NCBI GenBank assembly: GCA_029262055.1
Contig: JAJDAD010000092.1
Span: forward strand, 62,001 to 126,000
Length of the DNA: 64,000 bases
Origin: Candidatus Zhuqueibacterota bacterium
GTDB taxonomy: Bacteria; Zhuqueibacterota; Zhuqueibacteria; Oceanimicrobiales; Oceanimicrobiaceae
Direction of reading: 5' to 3'
A program made the position numbers and the translations under genes. Under the pieces are notes generated by a model, which worked only from the letters and a program-made list of their open reading frames with translations, did no database searches and was not told the DNA's origin. Positions 1 through 10,321 of the stretch are shown one piece after another; within the stretch, counting starts at the first letter, position 1, and each line of letters opens with the position of its first letter.

Positions 1-101
1 TTTATCCCGGCTTATTGATTAGCAAGATACGAGCTTCCATCCGGCAAGCGGCAGAAGGAGTGCCTGATTGACAGGGTGATAGAAGAAGCTCTGCTTGCCC
101 T

Positions 102-1643
102 TTACAAGCCAGTGCCCATGGTTCTATCCAGGCTGCGATATTGAATCGCCTCACTGACAAACTCTGGCTTTATCCCGTCACAACCTTCAAGATCCGCGAT
201 GGTTCTGGACACTTTTAGAATGCGGTCGTAAGCTCTGGCCGACAGTCCCAGTTTTGTGATTGCCATTTTCAACAGCTCTTGCCCCTGCACATCTATTTGA
301 CAGAACTCCTTTATCTCTTTCGATTCCATCCGTGCATTGCAGAACAGATGTGGTTTACCGGCAAATCTTTCTTGCTGCACCGTTCGTGCCTGCACGACCC
401 GCAGGCGAATAATTTCCGACGATTCAGATGTTGCGTCGCTCGTGAGTTCTTTGAACTTAACCGCCGGCACTTCGATCTGGATGTCTATTCTATCGAGCAA
501 CGGTCCGGAGACCCGGGCCATATATTTCTGAATTTGCTGCGGGGCGCAACTGCACTCATGATTTGGGTCGGAGAAATAGCCACAGAGGCAGGGATTCATC
601 GCAGCAACCAACATGAACTGCGCCGGGTAAGTCAGGGACAACATGGCCCTGGAAATGGTGACCAAACCGTCTTCCAGCGGTTGGCGCATGACCTCCAGGA
701 CATTTTTCTTGAACTCGGGGAGTTCATCCAGGAACAGAACGCCGTGGTTCGAGAGGCTAACCTCACCTGGTCGTGGAATATGTCCGCCACCGATGAGGCC
801 TGCGTCGCTTATCGTGTGGTGCGGTGAGCGAAACGGACGCGTTCCTATCAAAGCGGCGTCAGGTGGAAGCAGGCCCGCCACGGAATGGATCTTTGTGGTC
901 TCCAGGGCTTCGTCCAGGGTCAGGTCGGGAAGAATCGACGGGAAACGTTTGGCCAGCATGGTCTTGCCGGAGCCTGGAGGTCCGACCATGAGCAGATTGT
1001 GACCACCGGCGGCCGCGATTTCCAGAGCGCGTTTGACGTGTTCCTGCCCTTTCACGTCAGAGAAGTCAATCAGGTAATCACGACTTTTGGAGAAAAGCCC
1101 GTCGATGTCAATTTCAAAAGGGCGTTTTTCCACGGCGCCATTGAGGAAGTCGACGGTTTCGTTCAGGTCCGAGACCGGGATCACGGCTAAATCTTTGCAA
1201 ATAGCCGCCTCTTTTGCGTTGACTTTTGGCAGGAGAATCCCCCGTTTTCCGGCCTTTCTGGCGGCCATGGCCATGGGCAACGCTCCGCGAATCGGGCGCA
1301 GGCTGCCGTCGAGAGACAGCTCTCCGAGAATGATGTAGTTTTCCAAGTCCTCAAAGGAAACCAGGCCGATGGCGGCCAACACTCCGACCGCAATGGGCAG
1401 ATCGAAGGCTGAACCTTCTTTTTTGATGTCAGCAGGGGCGAGATTAATGGTGATGCGTTTTTGCGGAAATCGAAACCCGGAGTTCTTGATTGCGGCGTTA
1501 ACGCGTTCTTTGGATTCTCTGACCGCCCCTTCGGGCAACCCCACAATGGTCAAAGCCGGCAGCTGCCCCTCCAGATGTGCCTCCACCTCGACCAGATACG
1601 CGTCGATTCCCAACGCCGCAGAACTGATGACCTTTGAAAACAT
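102..1643 (-). CDS. comM: YifB/ComM family Mg-chelatase-like AAA+ ATPase
   Basis: 513 residues, the usual length for the family. The N-terminal ChlI-type domain spans about residues 20-170. The AAA+ Mg-chelatase domain follows, with Walker A GPPGSGKT at 221-228 and Walker [12 protein letters not shown] at 301-311. Four cysteines at about 352-366 (CLC...CSC) form the insert typical of this family. ComM proteins are hexameric helicases that help branch migration during natural transformation; in non-competent bacteria the role is open. The ATG at 1643 has GAGG seven bases upstream. It stands alone and is divergent from prkA. Identity is firm from the motifs; the recombination role is inferred from the family. 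Confidence 0.93.
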   Translation of the reverse strand: MFSKVISSAALGIDAYLVEVEAHLEGQLPALTIVGLPEGAVRESKERVNAAIKNSGFRFPQKRITINLAPADIKKEGSAFDLPIAVGVLAAIGLVSFEDLENYIILGELSLDGSLRPIRGALPMAMAARKAGKRGILLPKVNAKEAAICKDLAVIPVSDLNETVDFLNGAVEKRPFEIDIDGLFSKSRDYLIDFSDVKGQEHVKRALEIAAAGGHNLLMVGPPGSGKTMLAKRFPSILPDLTLDEALETTKIHSVAGLLPPDAALIGTRPFRSPHHTISDAGLIGGGHIPRPGEVSLSNHGVLFLDELPEFKKNVLEVMRQPLEDGLVTISRAMLSLTYPAQFMLVAAMNPCLCGYFSDPNHECSCAPQQIQKYMARVSGPLLDRIDIQIEVPAVKFKELTSDATSESSEIIRLRVVQARTVQQERFAGKPHLFCNARMESKEIKEFCQIDVQGQELLKMAITKLGLSARAYDRILKVSRTIADLEGCDGIKPEFVSEAIQYRSLDRTMGTGL

Positions 1644-1851
1644 TTGAGTGCCTCACGGTAGGTTGTTGGATGATGATTTTACGAAAAGGCAGTAAGACAT
1701 TCAAACAAAATGTCGCCTGACCGGAACCCGCGGCCCGTCATGTAAGTTTCTTAACTATAATATCATGTTACACCAACGTATAATGCTGCCGGCAATCGGT
1801 AGCCAACGTCCAGAACCTATGGTCTAAAACCTGTCGCAGTTCTTTGATAAG

Positions 1852-1889
1852 AGCCGAAATAAGCTGATCTGTTTCGGCTTTTGTTGTTA
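1852..1889 (+). terminator. Terminator-like hairpin upstream of prkA
   Basis: AGCCGAAA at 1852-1859 pairs with TTTCGGCT at 1872-1879, followed by TTTTGTTGTT. It points in the plus direction although no plus-strand gene lies upstream, so it would end a short non-coding transcript. The interrupted T-tract makes it a moderate call. Confidence 0.45.
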
Positions 1890-1918
1890 TGCAGGGTTCA
1901 TGTTGCGCAAAAAGCGGT

Positions 1919-1947
1919 TTGACTCACAGCGGACAAATGTCTAAGAA
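1919..1947 (+). promoter_or_regulatory. Possible sigma70 promoter of the prkA operon
   Basis: TTGACT at 1919-1924, a 17-base spacer, then TAAGAA at 1942-1947. The -35 is good and the -10 is weak. Transcription would start near 1954, giving a leader of about 140 bases before the ATG at 2095. Confidence 0.35.
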
Positions 1948-2094
1948 CTGCCCTAGACGTTCAACAGACATGTTAACACCAATCCCCCAGGAAAGGAGTG
2001 GAGTACCTACTAACTTAATGATGGCATAGAATTTGTAAATGGCAGACTGACTCGGAATGAGGAAGTTCTTGCCTATTTGAAATGGAGGTATGTT

Positions 2095-4188
2095 ATGCCC
2101 GCCAACGCATCCGCAAGTAAGTCACCCACAACACCCGATTCCGACCACATCATCGGTCTGGTCAAAAGACTTCAAAATGTCCATGTCTACCAACAGCTTA
2201 CTTGGGAAGGTAGTTTCGCTGATTACCTGAGTATTGTGCGAAGCAACCCAAAGGTGACCCGCAATGCGTTCCAGCGGCTTTATGACATGATACTATCCTT
2301 CGGAACCGAGGAATACCAGCAGTACAACGAAAAAATTGTAAGATATAAGTTCTTTGACGATCCCATCGAGGATGGCCGGGATGCAGTATACGGACTTGAG
2401 CGTCCGCTGCACAAGTTCGTAAATCTAATCAAGTCCGCGGCGCGCGGGTATGGCACCGAAAAGCGAGTGTTCCTGTTGCACGGCCCGGTTGGCAGCGCAA
2501 AAAGCACCATCGTTAGGCTTCTAAAAAAGGGGCTTGAGGCATATTCCAAAACCGAAGAAGGCGCGCTTTACGCTTTTTCATGGAGAATTGAGGACGAGTC
2601 CGGCAATATTACCTGGGAAGACTCACCTATGCACGAAGAGCCGTTGCTCTTAATCCCACCCGAGTTCCGGGCCGAAGTACTGGCCGAGATCAACAAAGAA
2701 ATTTCCGATGACGACCGCATCAGTATTCAGGGAGAGCTAAATCCTTACTGCAGGCATGTCTACCAGGAAAAGAGCCATCAGTACGGCGGCGACTGGTCCC
2801 GTATCATTCAGGACGTCAAGGTCAAACGGCTGCTGCTCTCAGAGAAAGACCGAGTGGGCATCGGTACGTTTCAGCCCAAAGACGAAAAGAACCAGGACTC
2901 GACCGAGCTCACCGGCGATATTAACTATCGCAAGATTGCGATCTACGGGTCCGATTCCGACCCACGCGCCTTCAACTTTGACGGGGAGCTGAACATCGCC
3001 AATCGCGGCCTTGTCGAGTTTATCGAAGTTCTCAAGCTGGATGTCGCGTTTCTTTACGACCTGCTGGGCGCATCGCAGGAACACAAGATTAAACCAAAAA
3101 AGTTTTCGCAGACCGACATCGATGAAGTCATTATCGGACACACCAACGAACCCGAGTACCGGAAGTTGCAGAGCAACGAATTTATGGAAGCTCTGCGGGA
3201 CCGTACGGTGAAGATCGATGTCCCTTACATAACCACACTCAATGACGAAATCAGAATCTATGAAAAGGACTACAACAGCGACAGGATAAAGGGGAAACAC
3301 ATTGCGCCCCATACAATCGAGATCGCAGCCATGTGGGCGGTGCTCACCCGCATCGAGGATCCGAAGAAGGCGCAACTGACTTTGCTGCAGAAGCTCAAGC
3401 TATATGACGGTAAAACCTTGCCCGGCTTCACCGAAGACAACATCAAGGAGCTGCGCATGGAGTCTGAACGGGAAGGCATGGATGGGATTTCACCGCGCTA
3501 CATTCAGGACAAGATCTCGAACGCGCTGGTCAGTGACGAAGCCCGCACCTGCATCAATCCATTCATGGTCCTGCAAGAACTGGAAGAGGGACTGCGCCAC
3601 CACTCATTGATTAACAATGAAGAGCAGAAGAAACGTTTCCGCGACCTGCTGAGTGTGGTCAAGGAAGAGTACACCGATATTGTGAAGTCCGAAGTACAAA
3701 GAGCGATTGCAGCAGATGAGGAGGGCCTGAAACACCTGTGCGGCAACTACATCGACAATGTCAAAGCGTACACGCAGAAGGAGAAGGTGCGCAACAAGTA
3801 CACCGGTGAAGACGAAGAGCCGGATGAGAGGTTGATGCGGTCCATCGAACAAAAAATCGATATCCCCGAGAGCCGCAAAGATGACTTCCGCCGGGAAGTG
3901 ATGAACTACATCGGCGCCCTGGCTTTGGAGAATAAATCATTCGACTACCGTTCCAACGAAAGGCTGCAAAAGGCGCTTGAACTAAAGCTGTTCGAGGATC
4001 AAAAGGACTCGATTAAGCTCACCTCCCTGATTTCGAATGTCGTAGACAAGGAGACTCAGGAAAAAATAGATGTCGTTAAGTCAAGAATGATCAAGTATTT
4101 TGGCTACAACGACGAGAGTGCCACGGACGTCCTGAACTACGTCGCCAGTATCTTCGCACGTGGCGACGTCAAAGAGACGGGGCAGTAG
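2095..4188 (+). CDS. prkA: PrkA (YeaG) serine protein kinase
   Basis: 697 residues from the ATG at 2095, chosen because GGAGG sits at 2084-2088; an in-frame TTG at 2077 would lie upstream of that site. The N-terminal AAA-like PrkA domain carries a P-loop GPVGSAKST at about 130-138, and the C-terminal half is the PrkA kinase region. PrkA (YeaG in E. coli) is a Ser/Thr kinase or AAA protein linked to starvation and sporulation, and it is normally encoded with YeaH and SpoVR as here. It overlaps or abuts the next gene, so the genes are probably co-transcribed and translationally coupled. Confidence 0.95.
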   Translation: MPANASASKSPTTPDSDHIIGLVKRLQNVHVYQQLTWEGSFADYLSIVRSNPKVTRNAFQRLYDMILSFGTEEYQQYNEKIVRYKFFDDPIEDGRDAVYGLERPLHKFVNLIKSAARGYGTEKRVFLLHGPVGSAKSTIVRLLKKGLEAYSKTEEGALYAFSWRIEDESGNITWEDSPMHEEPLLLIPPEFRAEVLAEINKEISDDDRISIQGELNPYCRHVYQEKSHQYGGDWSRIIQDVKVKRLLLSEKDRVGIGTFQPKDEKNQDSTELTGDINYRKIAIYGSDSDPRAFNFDGELNIANRGLVEFIEVLKLDVAFLYDLLGASQEHKIKPKKFSQTDIDEVIIGHTNEPEYRKLQSNEFMEALRDRTVKIDVPYITTLNDEIRIYEKDYNSDRIKGKHIAPHTIEIAAMWAVLTRIEDPKKAQLTLLQKLKLYDGKTLPGFTEDNIKELRMESEREGMDGISPRYIQDKISNALVSDEARTCINPFMVLQELEEGLRHHSLINNEEQKKRFRDLLSVVKEEYTDIVKSEVQRAIAADEEGLKHLCGNYIDNVKAYTQKEKVRNKYTGEDEEPDERLMRSIEQKIDIPESRKDDFRREVMNYIGALALENKSFDYRSNERLQKALELKLFEDQKDSIKLTSLISNVVDKETQEKIDVVKSRMIKYFGYNDESATDVLNYVASIFARGDVKETGQ

Positions 4189-5290
4189 CGTGAAGCGAAT
4201 CGACCAAGATGTAAGTCGGTTCCGTGATATTATCAGGGGTAGAGTTAAGAAAGACCTGAAAAAGTATATCACGCGTGGAGAGATGCTCGGCAAAAAGGGC
4301 AAGGACTTTGTCAGCATTCCTATCGACCAGATTAATATTCCACATTTTCGTTTGAGTTCCCGCAAGATGGGTGGCGTCGGACAGGGGGAAGGTGATGTCG
4401 GGCAGCCGGTCGGCAGTGGCGACGATGCCGGTGTCGGGCCTGCCGGCGACGCACCCGGACGGCACATACTCGAAGTAGACATTTCCCTGGATGAGCTTGC
4501 GGAAATGCTCGGCAATGAACTTGAACTGCCGAATATCGAGCCCAAAGGCAAAAAGAACATCACCGCCCACAAGGACAAGTACACCGGTGTCAGCGACGCC
4601 GGACCTGAATCTTTGCGGCATTTCAAGCGGACCTACAAGCGTGCTCTGCGCCGCCAGATCGCTTCCCAGGCGTACAATCCTGATAACCCCATTATCATCC
4701 CAATCCGCGAGGACAAGCGTTACCGTACCTGGAAAGTCACATCCGAGCCGGAAAGCAATGCGGTGATTATTTACATGATGGACGTTTCCGGTTCTATGGG
4801 CGATGAGCAAAAAGAGATTGTGCGCACCGAGTCTTTCTGGATCGATACCTGGCTGAACTACCAGTACGAAAATATCGAGACGCGCTACCTCATTCATGAC
4901 GCTTTGGCGCGCGAAGTCGACAAAGAGACGTTTTACCATACACGCGAAAGCGGCGGAACGATTATCTCTTCCGCTTACAAACTCGCGGCCTCCATGATCA
5001 AACAGGAGTACGCGACCTCTGAGTGGAACATCTACCTGTTTCATTTCTCCGATGGCGACAATTGGGGCGAGATCGACACAGATGAATGCATTCTACTCCT
5101 AAAAGATGAACTGCTGCCATCAGCCAACCTTTTTTGCTATGGACAGGTTGAGAGCCCATACGGCAGCGGCCAGTTTATCAAGGATCTGGAGGACTATTTG
5201 CCTGAGGAGGAAGCCCTTATCCTGTCAGAGATTCCGGATAAGGAGGGCATCTATGACTCGATTAAGGAGTTCTTGGGCAAAGGCAAATAG
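4160..5290 (+). CDS. yeaH: YeaH/YhbH family protein (DUF444)
   Basis: 376 residues from GTG 4160, which overlaps prkA by 29 bases. GTG 4190, just after the prkA stop with GGGG upstream, is an equally good start and gives 366 residues. The DUF444 family has a C-terminal von Willebrand A-like fold, and the MIDAS-type motif DVSGSMG is visible around residue 210. A Gly-rich low-complexity stretch ([11 protein letters not shown]) lies near residue 75, as in other members. The protein functions with PrkA in a stress response. Its molecular role is not established. Confidence 0.93.
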   Translation: MATSKRRGSSVKRIDQDVSRFRDIIRGRVKKDLKKYITRGEMLGKKGKDFVSIPIDQINIPHFRLSSRKMGGVGQGEGDVGQPVGSGDDAGVGPAGDAPGRHILEVDISLDELAEMLGNELELPNIEPKGKKNITAHKDKYTGVSDAGPESLRHFKRTYKRALRRQIASQAYNPDNPIIIPIREDKRYRTWKVTSEPESNAVIIYMMDVSGSMGDEQKEIVRTESFWIDTWLNYQYENIETRYLIHDALAREVDKETFYHTRESGGTIISSAYKLAASMIKQEYATSEWNIYLFHFSDGDNWGEIDTDECILLLKDELLPSANLFCYGQVESPYGSGQFIKDLEDYLPEEEALILSEIPDKEGIYDSIKEFLGKGK

Positions 5291-5318
5291 GAATCAAAAC
5301 TAACTTTCGGACCGAATC

Positions 5319-6797
5319 ATGGATTTGCCGGCAGAGCTGGAACAACTAAGGGTAGAAATCATGGGTTATGCCCAGGGCTATAACCTCGATTTCTACGACA
5401 CCATATTTGAGCTGGTTGAGTACGATCAGCTCAACGAAATAGCAAGCTACGGCGGTTTCCCGACACGTTATCCGCATTGGCGTTTCGGCATGGAGTACCA
5501 GGAGCTGGCAAAAGGCTACGAGTACGGCCTGCAGAAAATTTACGAGCTTGTCATCAACAACGACCCGTGCGTCGCTTACTTGATGAAAAGCAACAAGCTG
5601 GTTGACCAGAAGCTGGTGATGGCTCATGTCTATGCGCACTGTGATTTTTTTAAAAACAACCTCTGGTTTTCACAGACCAATCGAAAAATGATGGACCAAA
5701 TGGCAAACCATGCCACCCACGTGCGCCGCTACGTGGAGCAATTTGGCCCGGAAGTCGTGGAAGATTTTATCGAGACGTGCCTGTCACTCGAGAATCTGAT
5801 AGACCCGCACCAACCCTTCATCAAGCGCGAAAGCGAAGCGGTGCAAAACAACGGGTCCGGTGGCCCTTCTCCTCTCAAGTTGCAGAGCAAACCATACATG
5901 GATTCGTTCATCAATCCGCCCGAGGTACTCGAAGAGCAGGCCAGAATAAACGAAGAAAAATACCGGAAAGAGCAGGAGAGATTTCCGCGCTTTGAGGAGC
6001 GCGATGTCCTGCGTTTCTTAATCAATCATGCACCGTTGGAAAAATGGCAGGCGGAGATCCTTTCGATCATCCGGGATGAAGCTTACTATTTTGCACCGCA
6101 GGGCCAGACAAAGATAATGAACGAAGGCTGGGCAACGTTCTGGCATTCCCGCATCATGACCGAAAAATGTCTGACTGACGGCGAAGTCATCGACTATGCC
6201 GACCATCATTCCGGAACGGTGGCAACCAGCCCGGGACGCTTAAATCCGTACAAGGTCGGCGTAGAGCTGTTCCGTGATATTGAGGACCGATGGAACAAGG
6301 GCAAGTTCGGTAAAGAATATGATGAATGCGATGACTGGGAAACCAAGCAGCGTTGGAACAAGAACCTGGGCTTGGGCCGTGAGAAAATATTTGAGGTCCG
6401 CAAACTCTACAATGACCTGATGTTTATCGATGCATTTCTGACGCCTGAGTTCTGCCGGGAGCATAAACTGTTCGTCTACGCTTACAACGACAGGTCCGAG
6501 ATGTACGAAATCTCGGATCGCGAGTTCAAACAAGTCAAAGAGAAGCTGTTGTCCAACCTGACTAATTTTGGACAGCCTTTCATTTTTGTCGAGAATGCAA
6601 ATTATCTGAATCGAGGCGAGCTCTATTTGCTGCACAAACACGAGGGAATTGAGCTGCAGACAGACGAAGCCCAGGACACCTTGTCGCAGTTGTTCAAGAT
6701 CTGGAAGCGTCCGGTACACATCGAAACGGTTGCCGACGCAGAGCAAGTGCTGCTTTCATTCAACGGGGAGGAACATTCACACAAGGAACTCAACTAG
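5319..6797 (+). CDS. spoVR: SpoVR family protein (YcgB-like)
   Basis: 492 residues, close to the roughly 510 of E. coli YcgB. The family signature is clear: NEGWATFWH at about residue 268 and the segment NPYKVGVELFRDIEDRW at about 308. SpoVR is needed for spore cortex formation in Bacillus, but it is widespread in non-sporeformers alongside PrkA and YeaH, where it is part of a stationary-phase or nitrogen-starvation module. It starts 28 bases after YeaH, so the trio forms one operon. The ATG at 5319 has only a weak ribosome site. The biochemical activity is unknown. Confidence 0.95.
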   Translation: MDLPAELEQLRVEIMGYAQGYNLDFYDTIFELVEYDQLNEIASYGGFPTRYPHWRFGMEYQELAKGYEYGLQKIYELVINNDPCVAYLMKSNKLVDQKLVMAHVYAHCDFFKNNLWFSQTNRKMMDQMANHATHVRRYVEQFGPEVVEDFIETCLSLENLIDPHQPFIKRESEAVQNNGSGGPSPLKLQSKPYMDSFINPPEVLEEQARINEEKYRKEQERFPRFEERDVLRFLINHAPLEKWQAEILSIIRDEAYYFAPQGQTKIMNEGWATFWHSRIMTEKCLTDGEVIDYADHHSGTVATSPGRLNPYKVGVELFRDIEDRWNKGKFGKEYDECDDWETKQRWNKNLGLGREKIFEVRKLYNDLMFIDAFLTPEFCREHKLFVYAYNDRSEMYEISDREFKQVKEKLLSNLTNFGQPFIFVENANYLNRGELYLLHKHEGIELQTDEAQDTLSQLFKIWKRPVHIETVADAEQVLLSFNGEEHSHKELN

Positions 6798-6860
6798 CGT
6801 TCAAACTATTGTTTGCTTAAGTAAAACAAATGTGCTAATTTGCCAACGAGGTACAAAACT

Positions 6861-7337
6861 ATGGACTCGGGGAAGAAGATAGTTGCTCAATTGATTCGAT
6901 GCCTGCAGGACCACGGCAACGAGAAGATCGTCACTAGTCGTGCCGTTGCGCAAGGTTTGACCTTTCGTTTTGATGTAGCGGACTTCGGAAAATTCTCAAC
7001 TGTTTTTCGAAGAATCGAGGTCGCCAGCGGCAAGTCCTTTTCTGCTCTGGAACTGGAAGCGAGGACGGCCCGGCTGCAGGAGAAACTGGGTTCCTACTTG
7101 CAGGAACTGGAGGCGTTGGAATTTGATGCGGAAAGCAGCCGCGTCCAACTACGCAGCGCGCACACCGGCAGCGACAAAGAGGATTTTTCGTACTTTGAGG
7201 TGATGGCTGATGGCAAGGGGCGAATATCGATTGAGAAATTCCGGTATGACCGGCTTGCCAGGAAGAAACTCAAAGCGGATTTTTCATTTACCAATGAACG
7301 CCTCACTGGACTGGTCACAAACTTGCTCAGCATCTAG
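6861..7337 (+). CDS. Hypothetical protein following spoVR
   Basis: 158 residues from ATG 6861, chosen for the GAGGT about seven bases upstream; the TTG at 6840 has no ribosome site. It has no signal peptide or membrane segment. The middle (about residues 55-85) is Glu/Leu-rich and helical, and the C-terminal half looks like alternating beta strands. I do not recognise the family. It starts 63 bases after spoVR on the same strand and may belong to that operon, which makes it a candidate accessory protein of the PrkA-YeaH-SpoVR module. Confidence 0.75.
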   Translation: MDSGKKIVAQLIRCLQDHGNEKIVTSRAVAQGLTFRFDVADFGKFSTVFRRIEVASGKSFSALELEARTARLQEKLGSYLQELEALEFDAESSRVQLRSAHTGSDKEDFSYFEVMADGKGRISIEKFRYDRLARKKLKADFSFTNERLTGLVTNLLSI

Positions 7338-7428
7338 CGTATAGGTCTGCGAATTTGCCTTCCCTGGGTTGCCTCCCCAATCTATAAATTCAATTTGCAG
7401 GTACACCGCTTTAGTTCTAGGGAAATTC

Positions 7429-7659
7429 ATGGACGCAGATAGAAAAGAAAGAGGATTCCGAACGCCTGAAAAATGGATCATCTGGGGCGTTTTTTGTGCG
7501 ATTGTAGGCCTGAGTGCGAACCGTTTTTCGGTTTTTGCAGGCATGCTTTTATTCTCCGTAGGCATCTCCTTTATCAAAAAGAGACAACGGCTGGGTCTGG
7601 CTGTTGTCCTCTGCCTTGCCGGCGTCCTGAATATTCTACTCAGCAAATATCTGGTTTAA
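7429..7659 (+). CDS. Small membrane protein
   Basis: 76 residues from ATG 7429 (AGGGAA upstream). A charged N-terminus (DADRKERG) is followed by two or three hydrophobic stretches at about 19-45 and 52-72, separated by a basic loop (KKRQR). It is likely an inner-membrane protein of unknown function. It ends 15 bases before the glycosidase gene and may be co-transcribed with it. The composition and start support a real gene, but no family was recognised. Confidence 0.6.
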   Translation: MDADRKERGFRTPEKWIIWGVFCAIVGLSANRFSVFAGMLLFSVGISFIKKRQRLGLAVVLCLAGVLNILLSKYLV

Positions 7660-7674
7660 CCCATCGAGGGAACA

Positions 7675-8970
7675 ATGGTCCGAAAGCTGTTCTTGATACA
7701 ACTGCTGCTGTTAGCAATGTCGGGCATCGCGCAAGCCCAAGCAGAGAAGGTCTCCGTACTGTGGTGTGACCCGCTCCTCAACATACGCCAACTCAGCACG
7801 CGCGTCGGCATCTTGAAAATATTGAACAATGCCCGCGATTCGGGTTTTCAGGCAGTTGCATTGGGTGTTAAGTGCACGACCGGAGATGTGATCTATGACA
7901 GCAAGCTCGCCCCGCGACTTCTCGAATGGAAGGACTACAGTGTCCCGCAAGACTTCGACCTGGTCGGCGTCTTTATCGAAGAGGCGAGGCGGCGTGGTCT
8001 GCAGGTTTATGCTTTCTATCCGGTTTTTTCGGAAGGGCATATGCTGGAGAGAGTAGGGACCGTGTATGGAGCGCACCCGGAGTGGCAATCAAGTGTTTAT
8101 GTCGTTGAAAATGAGATACCGGCAGTCGTGCCGATCACCCAGTGGGCCTATGGTCCGGTCGCCTTTGCAAATCCTCTCAAGACAGAAGTTCAGACTTATG
8201 AAATCTCCATCATTAGTGAATTCATCCAGCAATACCAGGTCGATGGTCTGATTCTCGACAAAGTCCGTTTCTCCGGCCTTGAAGCTGAGTTTTCAGATGA
8301 GACACGCCGCAAGTTTGAGACGTTTCTTGGTGGGCAGAAAGTGGACTGGTGGCCCGCAGACGTGTTTGAATGGCAACTGCTGAATGATGAGTGGCAGCCC
8401 GTCCCTGGCAGATTATTCGTGCCCTGGATCGAGTTTCGTGCTAACGCCATTAAGTCATTCGTAGGCCGTTTGACTGAGGCCGTGCATGAGTTGGATCCGA
8501 CGCTGCCGGTGGGTAATTTTGTCGGGAGCTGGTACCCTACCTATTACGAGTATGGTGCAAATTGGGCCAGTGTAAACAATGTCCCCGAAGAAGACTGGGC
8601 CAGTCGTGATTACAATAAAACGGCTTTTGCTGAGCAACTCAACTATTCCGTCGTCGGATGCTTTTTCCCCAGAATCACTATGGATGAAGCTGAGAAAATC
8701 GGCGCTGATTGGTGGATGAGTGTCGAGGGTAGCTCGATTGTCGCCATGGACGTTGTAAAGAAAGCCACACCGGTTTACGGGGCCGTCCTGGTTGAGCAGT
8801 TTAAAGAGAATGCCGAGACGTTTAAGAAGTCGCTGCAGACGACGATGAATTTGACCGATGGCTTGTATGTCACAGACGTCAGCCAGATTGACCGCTACGA
8901 GTATTGGGATGAAATCGCGGCTGTGCTCAACAGTTCCGGGTCAGCGGGAGACTCACGGCGCCGGTTTTGA
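7675..8970 (+). CDS. Secreted GH10-like (GHL10-type) glycosidase
   Basis: 431 residues. ATG 7675 has GAGGGA six bases upstream. The signal peptide ends near AQA at residue 24. The body looks like a TIM-barrel of the 'family 10-like glycosyl hydrolase' type: a strand with WCDPLLNIRQL near residue 29, helical segments with RRRGLQVYAFYP, and the characteristic DGLILDKVRFSG near residue 195, where an acidic residue sits at a strand end. Family members are thought to act on bacterial or plant glycans, but the substrate here is unknown. It is convergent with the protease gene after only 21 bases. Confidence 0.72.
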   Translation: MVRKLFLIQLLLLAMSGIAQAQAEKVSVLWCDPLLNIRQLSTRVGILKILNNARDSGFQAVALGVKCTTGDVIYDSKLAPRLLEWKDYSVPQDFDLVGVFIEEARRRGLQVYAFYPVFSEGHMLERVGTVYGAHPEWQSSVYVVENEIPAVVPITQWAYGPVAFANPLKTEVQTYEISIISEFIQQYQVDGLILDKVRFSGLEAEFSDETRRKFETFLGGQKVDWWPADVFEWQLLNDEWQPVPGRLFVPWIEFRANAIKSFVGRLTEAVHELDPTLPVGNFVGSWYPTYYEYGANWASVNNVPEEDWASRDYNKTAFAEQLNYSVVGCFFPRITMDEAEKIGADWWMSVEGSSIVAMDVVKKATPVYGAVLVEQFKENAETFKKSLQTTMNLTDGLYVTDVSQIDRYEYWDEIAAVLNSSGSAGDSRRRF

Positions 8971-8991
8971 GTTGACCGCCGGCCCGCTTGT

Positions 8992-10311
8992 CTATTTCAG
9001 GTTCTTCAGGTATGCTACTCTTTCGCTTATCTTGTCCTCTTCCCCCCCTTCGACGATCAGCACTGTCTTCCCGGTTCGTTCTACCCGGGTGAACTCGTCA
9101 ACGCCATCGTATTTGATTTCGAGCAGGCGCTTGTAGGCCTCATGAAACTCCGTGGCATCGTCCTCTGTATCCCATGCCGTCCACAACAGCAGAAGGAGTT
9201 GGCTATTCCCGGAATGCTCCAGGACGGCGTAGCGATCTCCGTTCCAACCATCGGCTGCAGAAGCCCCGATGCTCTGCAGTGAGTTTTCTGCAAAGACGGT
9301 GCGCCACTGCAACTCTCCCAGCGTGTTCGACTCAAGCATCCGCCATCTGGCAAACAGGTCATCTTTCGTTAGCTCAGGGAATGCAATCGTGATTGGACGT
9401 TCATTTTTCACCCACTTGTCCGGGTGCAGGATTTGTTCAGTCGAGGCGGGTGGGTTGCTGTACAGCTCTTCGACCTTGTTCCAGCCCAACTGTTGAATTT
9501 CGAAGACAAATGCCATTCCCTTTAGATACGTACTAACCATCGACTCCAGCATAAAGCGGGGAATCTTCTCAAGCTCATCTGCCACGCCGGCCAGGTCTGC
9601 AGCCCCGAGTGCGGCAGAGTTGGCCTTCAGCATCTGAATCAGCGCTGCCGTGTCGGTATCGCTTTGACGCTGCAAGCCTATGCGCAGCATTTCCGCACTC
9701 GGCACGAACCCCAGCGTTTGCTTCAGGCTCCAAAGTGTCATGACATAAGTCGCTTCGCCTTCGACCACGGCCTGCCGCGCCAAAGCTTCGTCATCATTCA
9801 GTTTTCGTGCGTTTCCCAGGAGCAGATAGCTGTCAAGATTGTAGTGCTGGTCCTGCAAGCCATGATAGAGCTCATGGGCGTACACCGCCTTAAGGGCTAA
9901 TGCCGGCAGATTCTGCATGACGACGAAGAACGTATTCTTGTCCGTATCATAGTAAGCCGCAGCCTGGCTCCGCAGGACATGCTTGGCCAGCGCCGCAAAG
10001 TCCTGAATCTCGGGTCCGCTGTAAAGGCCAAGCTTTCTGACGATTTTACCGTAGTTCTTCAACAGATCTGTGGGAATCTGTTTTTCGATCGCCCTGTCCA
10101 GATACTTGCCAAAATCCTCCACGGACTGGTTTTCAACCCGAATCGCCGATTTGAACTTTTCCCCGCGCAGCAGTTCAATCTCACGTTGGACTTTCAGAAC
10201 TGTTTCCGGAGCCGGTTGGGAGGACTTGTCCTGGCCTGCCGGGGAAGGCAGGTGCCAGGTCGCCAAAAACAGGCATGTGAACGTGATATTCAAAGCAGAT
10301 GATCTGCGCAT
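8992..10311 (-). CDS. Secreted zincin-like metallopeptidase
   Basis: 439 residues from ATG 10311 (AGGT upstream); an in-frame start at 10365 would overlap the previous gene. A short signal peptide is visible. The zinc motif is HELYH at about residues 146-150 within a helix, and an EGEATYVM segment about 50 residues later could supply the third, glutamate ligand, as in gluzincins. No named family could be assigned with certainty. The context is the last gene of a minus-strand run after a thioesterase and a PQQ-propeller protein. Protease activity is inferred from the motif only. Confidence 0.65.
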   Translation of the reverse strand: MRRSSALNITFTCLFLATWHLPSPAGQDKSSQPAPETVLKVQREIELLRGEKFKSAIRVENQSVEDFGKYLDRAIEKQIPTDLLKNYGKIVRKLGLYSGPEIQDFAALAKHVLRSQAAAYYDTDKNTFFVVMQNLPALALKAVYAHELYHGLQDQHYNLDSYLLLGNARKLNDDEALARQAVVEGEATYVMTLWSLKQTLGFVPSAEMLRIGLQRQSDTDTAALIQMLKANSAALGAADLAGVADELEKIPRFMLESMVSTYLKGMAFVFEIQQLGWNKVEELYSNPPASTEQILHPDKWVKNERPITIAFPELTKDDLFARWRMLESNTLGELQWRTVFAENSLQSIGASAADGWNGDRYAVLEHSGNSQLLLLLWTAWDTEDDATEFHEAYKRLLEIKYDGVDEFTRVERTGKTVLIVEGGEEDKISERVAYLKNLK

Positions 10312-10321
10312 GGGCGATGAC

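Larger units (their letters stand above)
1644..2094. other. Intergenic region between comM and prkA
   Basis: About 450 bases lie between two divergent genes, with no convincing protein gene. It holds two TATAAT boxes (1756-1761 and 1779-1784) with no clear -35, a terminator-like hairpin at 1852-1889, and a possible prkA promoter at 1919-1947. The last 140 bases would be a long prkA leader. A purine-rich stretch at 1990-2000 resembles a ribosome site but has no well-spaced start. Confidence 0.6.

Noticed and set aside
2022-2037. Sigma54-like promoter (TGGCATAGAATTTGTA) before prkA
   Set aside because: The GG is present but the second element has GT in place of GC, so it fails the core consensus.
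4169-5044. 291-codon open frame antisense to yeaH
   Set aside because: Shadow of a clear DUF444 gene on the other strand.
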